From Siphonodentalium dalli (Eukaryota; Mollusca; Scaphopoda; Gadilida; Siphonodentaliidae), in NCBI GenBank assembly GCA_032622095.1, contig CP136066.1:91719319-91783318 (forward strand): a DNA stretch of 64,000 nucleotides, read 5' to 3'. This document shows positions 28,601-40,600 of the stretch, piece after piece. The notes below the pieces were generated by a model. That model was not told where the DNA came from. It saw only the letters and a program-made list of their open reading frames with translations, and ran no database searches. The position numbers were made by a program, and so were the translations under genes. How positions within the stretch are numbered: the stretch's first letter is position 1; each line of letters begins with the position of its first letter.

Positions 28601-31600
28601 TTCAGATACCCTCTCTCAAAACTCCCCTTAGGTTGAAATGGGTGAAACCTTTGATATATCTCAGTCATATCAGTAAAAAAAATGGGAGACTCGCATATAT
28701 AAGAGAATGCATTGGCACAGGGTATCTGCAAAATTTCAGGAAGCTCCAGTCATGGAACAGTTAACATACCTCCAAATGAATAATTGACCATTCCATTGTA
28801 TACTTTTATAACTGAGTGGGAGATTCCATTTATTATAGAAAGAGTAAATTACTATTTTATTTTCAGATCTATTCTGTAGTTGACAGTACACTGAGAGTTG
28901 AGCTGATAGTGAAGAGAGGACCACATCCACAGATCTCGGTCAATTCTAAATTGGTCGAGGGTAAATTTGCAGAGTATACTGAGGAAAGCTTTGCCTCAAA
29001 GGTACGGTTTTATGGGCAGAGAAATTCAAGATTACTATTAGCTATTATTTTTATGTTATTGTTTGGTTTGTGTACACACATTTGCTTGGTGAGTTTTCCT
29101 ATGAAAATTGAAGTTGAGATGTCACTTGGGAGTCCTTTCATTTATCCCATGTATACCTTGGAAACAGGGATTTTTTTAGACAACGACAGGGGGTCGAAAA
29201 TTGGCACAATTCCCAATCAAAAATAGTAAGATTTATTCACTATTTCTGACCTCGAAATTCTCAATTCACAGAAAGTCTCTTGTTTTCTGAACAAAAGATA
29301 GGACTTCCCATTCATTTTACAGTAATGCCCAAAGTAATTGACCACTTAACCACAGCAGCATTATGGGTAATTTTTCAAGATTTAGTCGGAAATATGGCTT
29401 GTTGCCATTCATCGGAAAGCTCTCGCCATATTTTCCGACTAAATCCTGAAAAATTACCCATAATTCTGCTGTGGTTAAGTGGTCAATTACTTTGGGCATT
29501 ACTGTATGATGATTTTCATGTCCTCGGAGTACAATTGCATAAACTAAGAGTATAAAAAATACATTAAATTATTTGATTACACTGAGTTTCACAATGAAAA
29601 TGCTCATTCCTATATTTTCTATACATTCCCAAATATAAGCCTCTGTGTCGCAAATGTTTCCAATGGAAAGGGCCCAGGACTCTTATCAAAATGGATAGAA
29701 AATCCCTTGTAAAAGAACTGATTTAACCCTTTCATGATGGGAGCCCAGCTGGTGCAGCATTAAATATCCTGTGCCAGGGCATTCTCTTATATATGCGAGT
29801 CGCACATAGCATATATAAGAGAATGCATTGGCCTAACAATATTTACCCTGCCCTTGTAAGCAAGGCTAGGCCAATACATTCTCTTATAAATGCTATGTGC
29901 GACTCGCATATTTAAGAGAATGCATTGGCACAGGGTTTTCGCAAAATTTCTGGAAGCTCCAGTCATGGAAGGGTTAAGAACTTCTCATTTATCCAGCTAG
30001 AATAAAAAGCAAACCTGAAAGTTTTTAGCGATTAAAACACAACCACATTCCCTTAAAATTGTGCAATATAACATTGTTAGTCACATCCAATGTTTCATTT
30101 GTTATTTATTAGTAGTGGAATTTCCTCAGGTATCTCATTGTCAATTATGTATCTCATAACTAATCTTGAAAATATTTTGTTTGTTCGTTATTTAGACACC
30201 CGTTTATATGTTATCTGTCTGTCCGTCTATCTTAATATTTTTATTTATGACTAACCTGTAATTCCAGTTTAGAGTATTTGATCAGAATGAATGTTGATAT
30301 ATTTGTTTCTCAGCCAAAAATACAGGTCAATTTCAATGCGTTTGGTCAAATAATATTTTTCATGAGTAACGTCCCTTTTTGGAGTCATATAATTACCTGA
30401 TTTGATAACATTTTGATTTCTGACTGATAACTCCAGTTTGGATGATGTGATTGAAAATAAAGTTGGTACATGTGTTTCTGAACCAAAATTACATTCAAAT
30501 TCAAACATTCAAATATAGCAAATGATTTTTGACTGAAATCCCTCAGGTTACATTCATGTTTTGAGTGGGCTACAAATCTTTGTGTCTCACTCAAGCATGG
30601 ATGGTAACTATGTATGGAAACATGGTCCCATCTATTCGATATCGGATTACTCTTGTGTAATTTAGCAATGTATAGTCTGTGTTATTCATGGTTATATTCA
30701 TTATTACAGAGAAACCACGAGATGAGGGAGAAGTGCAACACCCTCGCTGTCGAGGGTTTTTTTGATGAGATACCAAACTTTACTCAGAGAAACTATCTCG
30801 AAGTTGAAATGAAGGCTGGATCCTCGCGGCGGGGAGGTCAAAGGGTGAGAAAGTTAAGCCTGTCTTACTGACGGCATTATTCCATGCTTATGTACAGACT
30901 AGGCACATATGTAAAAATGTCATATTTCAGATTGGTATTGAATTGGATATGTTTTATCACAGATGAGTAGTTTAGCCACACATATGTGTAACTTGTAACC
31001 TGTCTTACTGTGGTATTGCTATGGAGATATACATGGTAGGAAAAGTCACATGAGTTTGCGGCGCTAAACCTACACGTCATTGATATATATCGGCCCAATG
31101 TGTAGCAAAAAGTGTAAACAATAGTCGGATGGTGAGGAAAAGCTGTCCACACTTTTATCATTGATACGCATAATTGGCTTCAATCAAGATAAGATCTTAC
31201 TGCACAGGCTAATCCCATTTTTGTATTGCATGCACAGTGTTGGTCGCTCATTGGGTTATTCAAAGATTGGATTATCGCTACAAGTTCCATATGCTACATG
31301 TTGGACACAAACCTTCCACATGCACCGATCCTGTTTGTGTAGACAAAATGGTCATAAAACTCAGCTGCAGGTGACTTTTGATGGCAAAGGCAACAGACAT
31401 TACAAGCACGTTGGGCTAAACTTGGCTACTGTTGGAATGAATTGAGTTATGGTTTCACATAATTACTGTATCTGAGAAGGCTTCCAAATGAAATGGCCCT
31501 GTATGCACATGTAGACAAAATTGCCATAGGACTCTGGTGACTTTCGATGCCAAAGGCTACACACATTACAAGTTACATGCACATTTGGCTGAACTTTACT

Positions 31601-34600
31601 ATTATTGGAATTAATTGAGTTATGGTCTCACATTATTATCTTAGAAAGCTTTTGGTTCAGTGGGGTTTGGAGATTTAAAATTCAAATTTTTTGTTGGTCA
31701 TGTTGTGTAATAAAATCGACCTAATTTTTTGTTAATGATGGTAGCATCTCTCTGTCCGTCTGTGTCACAATGTAAACGTTATCCGACTTTTACCAACATT
31801 AGTTTGTGCAGTTATACAGATTACTCGTGTAATTATACAGATTGATAAATTAAGTCACACATTATTTTTGGGGTATATTTTCCAATTTGTTGGATATATA
31901 TATTGACATAATGTTGGTATATTGAACATTTTGCGAAAATACTCTTGTGTTATGACCCTGTGTGCTCCACATGTGAGCATGATTGCACATATAATCTAAG
32001 ACATATTCCAGCATGGAGTCAAAACATGACTATGGTAGTCACTGTCTGAAGTCTTCTAAAAGTGAGAGGAGTTATAAATGAATGCCGAGTCTGAAGTTAG
32101 GTATCCTCTTATGTCACCGTCATAGCTGTTGAACGTGACATTAACCCTTTGAGTGCCAGGGGCCAATCTTATCGGCCCTAAACCTACAAAATAAGTCTGT
32201 TAAAGAATATAAGAATAAATTATTAAAATTGTAAAAAATTGTAAAAAAAAAAAAAAAAAAAATGTTAGGCCAATGCATTCTCTTATATATGCGAGGCGAC
32301 CTATGGTCGACTCGCATATATAAGAGAATGCATTGGCACAGGGTATATGGGTTGATATAAAAATCGACCTGCCACTCAAAGGGTTAAACCTCAATTAACC
32401 CTTTCCTGATGGCTGGTGCAGCATTAGAGATCCTGTGCTAGTGCATTCTCTTATATATGCGAGTCTCCCATAGGCAGCCTCGCATGTATAAGAGAATACA
32501 CTAGCTTACAAGGTCAAGGTAAATATTGTTAGGCCAATGAATTCTCTTATATATGAGAGGTGCCCTATGGGAAACTCATATATAAGAGAATGCATTGTGT
32601 TATGTCGCATAATATTAATATACTGACATGAGCAAAATCATTCCTTGAACAGGCCATGTTTCTTTAATTTTATTATGAAGGTATTTATACCCCCCGCAAC
32701 GAAGTTGGGGGGGGGGGGTTATACTGGAATCAGCTCGTCCGTCCATCGTCCGTCCTTGGACACAAATTTGTCCGGAGTTTTTCTCAGTCGTTTTTTGATC
32801 AATTTCCATGAAACTTCGCACAGACATCAACCACCATGGGAACCTATGCACCTACGATTATGACGTCTGTCAGACTTTTTTTGGTGGAGTTATCCCCCCT
32901 TTTTCGACATAGAAAATTTTCGCAACATGTATAATTTTGTCCGAGCTTTTATTCCTACATATTTTGGTCAATTTTTTTTAACTTGGCACAGATATTTAGT
33001 ACCATGGGAACCTGTGCACCTGCGATTATGACGTCTGTCCGACTTTTTTTTGTGGAGTTATTCCCCTTTTTCGACTTAAGAACATTTTTGCAACATAATT
33101 TTGTCCGAGCTTTTATTCCTACATTTTTCGGTCAATAGGTTTAAGATTAGGGTTAGGATTGTGCACCTGCAATGGGAACTGTTATTTTATTATTTTAACT
33201 AAATGTTTACTGACATGTAAAACATCTTAGTATTTTAAAAACACGGGAGGTATCCTTAGTCCCATTGGGACAGTCACACCTCTAGTTTTGTTTGGTTGGA
33301 ATACGAAATATTTGCTTCTCCAAACTTTGTGAACAGGTCAATCATTTAAGAAATGAAGTTAATCCTCAATTTGTTTGGGATACTTTGTAATGGAGTTTGT
33401 GAGGCAGTTACAACACATGAATAAAGCGAGAATGAGACATTGCAAGTGGAGAGTAGAATGACCTAATTGTAATTCAAGTCAATTATTTGTCGCTGAGACA
33501 GGCATTCTGATTGGCCGAGAGCTGCTAACTTTAGTTTTCAATTCACCAGCATCGGTTGCTGAAGCGTGCACAAATAATAAATGAGCATGGTGTATTTGAC
33601 AACGCTCGTAAAATACGCTACCGCACTGCTATGGGTCATGTAATCGAGTCGACTGGAACGTTGTTTTCTATAGACGCGGTTAACAGGAAGTTGTTCTGGT
33701 GCTGCACAAGCCTTGAAATAGTGTGTCTGTCATTTGGGGACCTCATTCTGCTTACACCTTTAGCAGAATGAGGTTCCCAGAGGGTGAATTTGGTGATGCT
33801 AGCCCACTATGCGGGGTAGCATCACTAAATTCACCCTCTGGGGCCCTCATTCTGCAAATGACAGACACACTATTTCAAGGCTTGTGCACATGGAATAGAT
33901 CCACATATTTGATCACCGAAAAAGGATATCTCACTTAAAAGCATGTCATGTCGATTAAAAAGTGCTTTTCATGAGTTTAAAACAAAATTGTTGATGGATT
34001 GAATTAATACGGAGATAAAGGTACCCTGTTTATTTGAATATTCGGGAATTCGAGCATAAAAACAATTTGTGAATGCGTCGTCAAGTCGGCTTTTCACAAA
34101 CTCTCTTCATGCTCAAATCCCCAAATATCCAACTGAACAGAGTACGTTTATCTCCTAAATATGCCATTCCCAAGTACTGATTCATCCATCCGTATAGTGT
34201 ATAACAATGTTTCTATTACTCATATATATTGTAAATAAAAATATCCTAACATATTGCCCATATTTACTTCTAGGTGAGACTAACAGGTCCAAACAATCCG
34301 AATGAGATGGAATTTGTGGGAATGAGCAATGTGTGTCGTTTGAGGTAATTTAATGAAGTGGTAACTGTACATTGAAAATCTGACTGATCTTCATTGACAT
34401 TATCACCTCCTATACATCTTATACTGTGTTTTCCCTCACCCATGTGACATTGTCACCTCCTGTACTTACTTTGTCCATGGTGGAAGTTATATCTTCCCTA
34501 ATAGAGAATAGTTAAATAGTAAACTGGTGGCTATTTGTGTGATCAAAAGCTTTATGCAATTGAGGAACATAAATACCACGGTCAGTAAATAGATGTCCTC

Positions 34601-37600
34601 GCGTTTAGAAAAAAAACTACATTTTTAGCCGACAAGTTAAACTATTTACAAAAAGCCATTCTCGGCGTGGAGAGCCTGTCGATTTCCCCAATTTCACATG
34701 GACAATCATGTGTCAAGCTTGTGACCCAATTACCCAACAGAAATAAAATTGCAAAAATGAAATGCAGTTTAGCCAAAAGGATACCACACGAAATGATCTC
34801 CCTATGGGAGACTCGCATATATAAGAGAATGCATTGGCACAGGGTTTTTGCAAAATTTCAAGAAGCTCCAGTCATTGAAGGGTTAACTACCCCTCACCCT
34901 TACTATCCACATATCAGTGAAACAAACATGTCATAATTGTGTTTTATTATTATTATTATTGATTATTGAACATTCATTCCAATTCAATCCAAAAAGGAAA
35001 AAGTAACTAAAAACAATGTTAATTTGAGACTATAGATACTTCCCAGAAGACGAAGCCAAAGCAGAATGAGGTCCCCAGGGGTGAACTTGGTGATGCTAGC
35101 CCACTGTGTGGGATAACATCACTAAATTCACCATCTGCGGGACCTCATTTTGGAAATGACAGACACACTATTTGCAGGCTTGCCCACCATACTCTTGCGA
35201 TTTATAAACAATTTTGATTTATTTTTAAATAAAATGTTCTTGATGATGGTATCCATCCAATGAGAAAAATAAAATTGTTAATTTGTTAATAGTTTTTCCC
35301 AGGGACCAGCCTAGAGGGCGACTTGGGAGATATCTTCTCCCTAAATTGTGTCACTTCTCCCTAATTTTGTCCTAGGGAGAAGCGACATATCTCTCATATA
35401 CAAGATTGCATATGTCCCTACAGCATACTTAACCCTTTCAGTGCCAAGTGCGATTTTTGTATCAACCCATATTTCCTTGATCATTTTTTCAAATTTATTT
35501 ATTATAATAATGTGATACATTGATGGAAAGAGCTCTTTGAACTCTTTCCATCAATGTATCACATTATTATAATCAATAAATTTGAAAAATGATCAAGGAA
35601 ATATGGGTTGATACAAAAATTGGACTTGGCACTGAAAGGGTTAAACTGTATTTTCTTATTATAATGGTGTATTTACTGATTATAAGGTTTTACAAATGGG
35701 CTATTGTATTGCATAATACTTAGCGCATCATAGAATGGAGATACTGGGGTGTACACTAAACTTGAGCCATTATGACTTCTCCCTGATAACAGCCCACTTC
35801 TCCCTGATATTCAAGTATTGAGAAGTGACTTCTCCCTATTTGAAATCTCTAGGCTGGTCCCTGGTTTTTCCTACAGAGTATAATGTTTAGCCTGTCTCTA
35901 TTTTAATTCTCTTCCCAGGTCTATTCGCATTGAACCAGAGAGCGTGAACTCAATAGCCATCGAAGACGAACCCCAGCAAACATTCCAGAGGATGATGTCG
36001 TGCAGCTTCGTCGGGTTGAATCCTGGACATTCGGCTGTGATTTGTCGAGATACGACTATCATGCCAGCTATAGCAGGCTTACCGGCAATCATCCCGCTAA
36101 TCTTCACACCTGCTGCCGAGTTCAGGTAATTTAACCTTTTCTATCCTGAATGGATTCTCCCATTCACTCATAAAGGTATACATTGGAATGGTCTTATTAT
36201 TCATGTGGAGGGATGTTCAGGTAATAAAAGCAGACGACAGACAAACAAAAAGAGATCACAAATGAAGATGGATTTCCATTAATTAATGGGAAATGTTCAG
36301 ATAATATGTTCAACAAACGACCTAAGAGTATTTAGTATATAAAGTGTTAATATGATCATTCAGGGACCCCTATAGCCAATGGGGAAGATCTCAGTCTATA
36401 CAACCAACTGTGAATATTTAATTTTAGTTAAATCAGCCCAAAATATAAGCCCAAAATTTGAACATCTACAGTAATGCTCTAAATAATCGACTCCTTAACC
36501 ACAGCAGAATTATGGCTTGTTGCCATTCATCAGAAAGCTCTCACCGAGAGCTTTCCGATGAAGGGCATCAAGCCATATTTCCGACTAAATCCTGAAAAAT
36601 TACCCATAATTCTGCTGTGGTTAAGGAGTCGATTATTTAGAGCATTACTGTACAGTAATAAAAGTAGATTTATTCAAGGAATCGCAACTGTGTTCTTATT
36701 TTTGAAGGGTTTACCTGATCACTTCAAATTGGGTTTTCATCATAGCATCTTTGCTTTACTTGACAAACAACGTAACTGCCACGTTACCAGGCAAACGCGT
36801 GGCTTTTAGCAATGTCTACTTTGATAGCTTTCAGAATAGGTCAATAGGACAATAACAATCAATGTGTGTATTCTTGAAAAGTATTATATTGTTATTTATC
36901 CACCGCTCACTCCAAATGTTTAACAGTCACTTTAAAGTAAATTACCATCTGTCTTACTTCACAGAACGGACAGGAAGAGAACTCGGTACACTGGTGCCAT
37001 ATGCGGGCTGGGATACGATTCAAGAACAAATGCTCCGATCTTACCAGATCATGATATGGAAATCACGTTTGATGTACAACTAGATCTTTCTGATATCTGC
37101 CAAGTAAGTTTGTTGATTTAGTTTTTTGGAGGGTTTCACTGCTGCTTGGCAAATTTATCAAATTAAAAAATAATTCACATTTGGCAAAAATTATTCGCAT
37201 TTGGCAAAAGTTTTTGGCAAGTGAGTTCTCATTTCCACAAGAGAGTGGATACTATTAATTTAGAATTGGCTGCTTAAACCATTTACAGTAATGCCCTAAG
37301 AAATCAACTCCTTAACCACAGCAGAATTATGAGAGCTTTCCGTTGAATGGCAACAAGCCATATTTCAGACTAAATCCTGAAAAATTACCTATAATTCTGC
37401 TGTGGTTAAGGAGTCGATTATTTAGGGCATTACTGTATGTCATGAATGCCCCATATAAGGCCAAAAAAAGGGGTTTGATTCTCAGGCATAGCCTCATCGA
37501 AAAACATGGCCCTCGTTGGACCATTTTATTTTTATTTTGGATTTCACCGTAGTTGTAAATCGGTAACATGAAAATAGGAAATTGTCACATGGAAATTAGT

Positions 37601-40600
37601 TATGTTTCGAATAGGAGCTAGATACAACTGTGTATGTGTGGGTATTCAACAAAAGACCATAAGCAGCGATAAATATCAGGTTTGTTGTCACCAATGGCTG
37701 TCCAATCACCCAAGTTTATTGGTCAAATGTGTTGAAATATTTTGTAAAAGATCAGCAGGATGTTAGATATTTGACCTTTGCAACCTTTGCACAGTAAGTA
37801 AGTAACACTGCAAGATAGAGCCTTCTTTGAAGTGGCCATGGTTAACTGTAAGAGTCAATTTCCCATAAACCCCATTAATTTCAGCCTGATATCATTTGGC
37901 AAAAAATATTTTAGTATGGAAAAAGTTAATTTTGGGCCAGTGTGGACCATGTTGGATTGATTCACAATTATCTTAAAGCAAATGTTTAGAAATCGGTTCT
38001 AACCTAATCAAATAATTCACAGGACCCTTATAAAATAAAAAATTAAATCTCTGTCCACTACTGACCATAAATTTAACTAGACACATTTCATCTTGTATTT
38101 GATATTTCCCCTTGTTATTTCTGATAATATTAAAGTTTTCTATTTGGTTTGTTTAAATTGTATGTAATTGAGTTGTACAACAGACTGTTTAAAATTCCTT
38201 TAACACATTGTCATGAAAAGTCATTTTCCACACCCAACAAAGTTGATAATTCTAGAGTAGATGCATAAATACCTGCCTGCAGGCCTTAAAAAGTGTAAAT
38301 AAAAACATACCTGCTGGGTAATTTTGCAGATATTAAAAGAAATATAAAAACCTGCCTGCCTTCCCATTTTGAAACAGATAATCAACTTTGTGTGGCCTAA
38401 TTATTAAGCTTTGTTATGTTGTTACTTCAGATAAATGGTGTGCGGTTAGCTGTTGACATAATTCTAGAGAAGGATGCACAGGTCTCAAGTTGGGGACCCG
38501 ATGCCGTACAGCGGTTACAGGAAGAGGCACGCAAGAAACTACTCGAGTAAGTCAAACATTCATGCAGTTATTGTCATATAAATAAAGAGAATATCCAGTT
38601 AACATAGATAGTACGCATGCCCTTATATAGACCAAGTTTCCTTCGACGTAAACCATCTAGTGAAATCGGTAGGGATGATACTGATTTACGTCGAAGTACA
38701 GTCGCCTTCCTCTTCAAAATTAGGGACTTTACGCCCAGATCCAGGTGGTGGGATTTTTCTTAAATTTTAATCGACTTTATAATACAAATCAATACAAAAT
38801 GCAAGATTTATCGGAAAGAGTGATATCTTATGGTCATAAGGATGTATTATAATCTAAAATTTATGTTTAATTACGCACAGAATATGCTATGTAATTAGGA
38901 ATAACTTGCGTTTGATCTGTGATTGTTAATGCTAAGATAATACCCGAACTGTTACAAAGTCATGATGTCAAATGAGTTTGTTTTCTTTTGAAATTATGTA
39001 ACCATTGTGATAAAATATATATTTTCCATTATATTTCTAGTTTCATTTGACAACTCTTGTGGAGTTCAGACCAAATATAAATCTTTCTTTGGAATAAACC
39101 AAGTTACTTTCACAATTGTGACATTTTATTACTGTCATATTGGTGTTTTTAGATGAGAGGTAGACATAAGTCCTCTATAGAAAAGAAAGGCAACCATAGT
39201 TTGATGTAAACCAGTATTCGAGGCTGAATTTAGTGTGATATTTGCAGATTGAGGTCCCCTGAGGGTGAATTTTGTGATGCTATCCCGCAAGGTGGGCTAG
39301 CCCCTATGGGAACCTCATTATGCTCAGGCCTCATCTTTTGGAAAGTATCTATAATCTCAAATTAACATTGTTTTTAGTTCTTTTTTCCTTCTCTTCAGTT
39401 TCTATATCTAATTTGCAGAAGATAAAATGCATGATCAAGGTCACAGGTATTATAGACGTCAGCATTTTTCTCTACAAAAGCAACATTTTATTTTTTATTG
39501 ATCTGTAATTGCAGCACTATGTGACCAAATAATCATAGTTTTCAAAAAAGTTTGGTTCGCCGTCGTATTTGAGATTAGTGAACACAGAAAAACATTTAAA
39601 GTTGATAAATCAAATTTATTTGGTTGGTACCCGAAACGTCTGTCCAATGAAAAATAAAAAAATAAAACAATCCAACCCCTAAATCACCGAAATCTATACT
39701 CTAATCATCAAACTAAATAGCCCTATTGTCAAACAGACGTTATTTCACGAAGGACAGATAATTTGGGTGTGGTACTCAACATACATCGAGTTTAATAACG
39801 ATTTTTGTCTTTTTTTTCCGTCAGTTTTACATGATTCTTTTCGGGGCAGGCCATTTTGAAAGTGCGAAACAAACTCGAAAAACGCTGCAGTAAATGACTC
39901 CAAAATGAAATAATTTTACATCGATAAAAAAAAATGTTTTATCTAATTCCTTATCTAGTGGGTATTATATATAGACTGCATGATTTTTGTCATTAAGAAT
40001 GCCGGATATAAATTAAAAGAGAGATATTAAAATTAATTTAATAAAGTTCAAGTTAGTTTCGCTTTCAGTTTTGCAAAATGGCCTCACGCGAAAAGAAATC
40101 TGTAAAACTGACGAAAAAAAAGGACATAAATCAGCATAAATCGTTATTAAAATCGATGTATGTTGAGTACCACCCCCAAATTAGCTGTACTTCATGAAAC
40201 AACGTCTGTTTGACAATAGGGCTATTTAGTTTGATGATAATAGTATATATTTCGGTGATTTAGGGGTTGGATTATTTGATTTTTCATTGGACGGACGTTT
40301 CGGGTACAAAAAAATAAATTTCATTGACAACTTCGAATGATTTTCTATGCTCACTTGTTTAAAGTACGACGGAAAGCTAAACTTTAACAAAAAATATGAT
40401 TACTTGGGCACATAAAATGCTAGAATTCCAGATCAATTTGATAAAAAAAATTGCTTTTGTGAGGATGATTTTTGACCTCCTATTTCACTATCAGCCTTGA
40501 TACTTAGCTTTATATATTTTTATTAATTTTTTTTTTGGCCAAATACATGTGATCAAGGTGACTAATGGGTGAACATCACCAACTTCAACTGGGGAATTTC

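Noticed and set aside
28816-29226. 136-codon open frame read as a separate gene
   Set aside because: Its first part is TDRD9 exon 12; the rest is read-through into the intron after the GTACGG donor.
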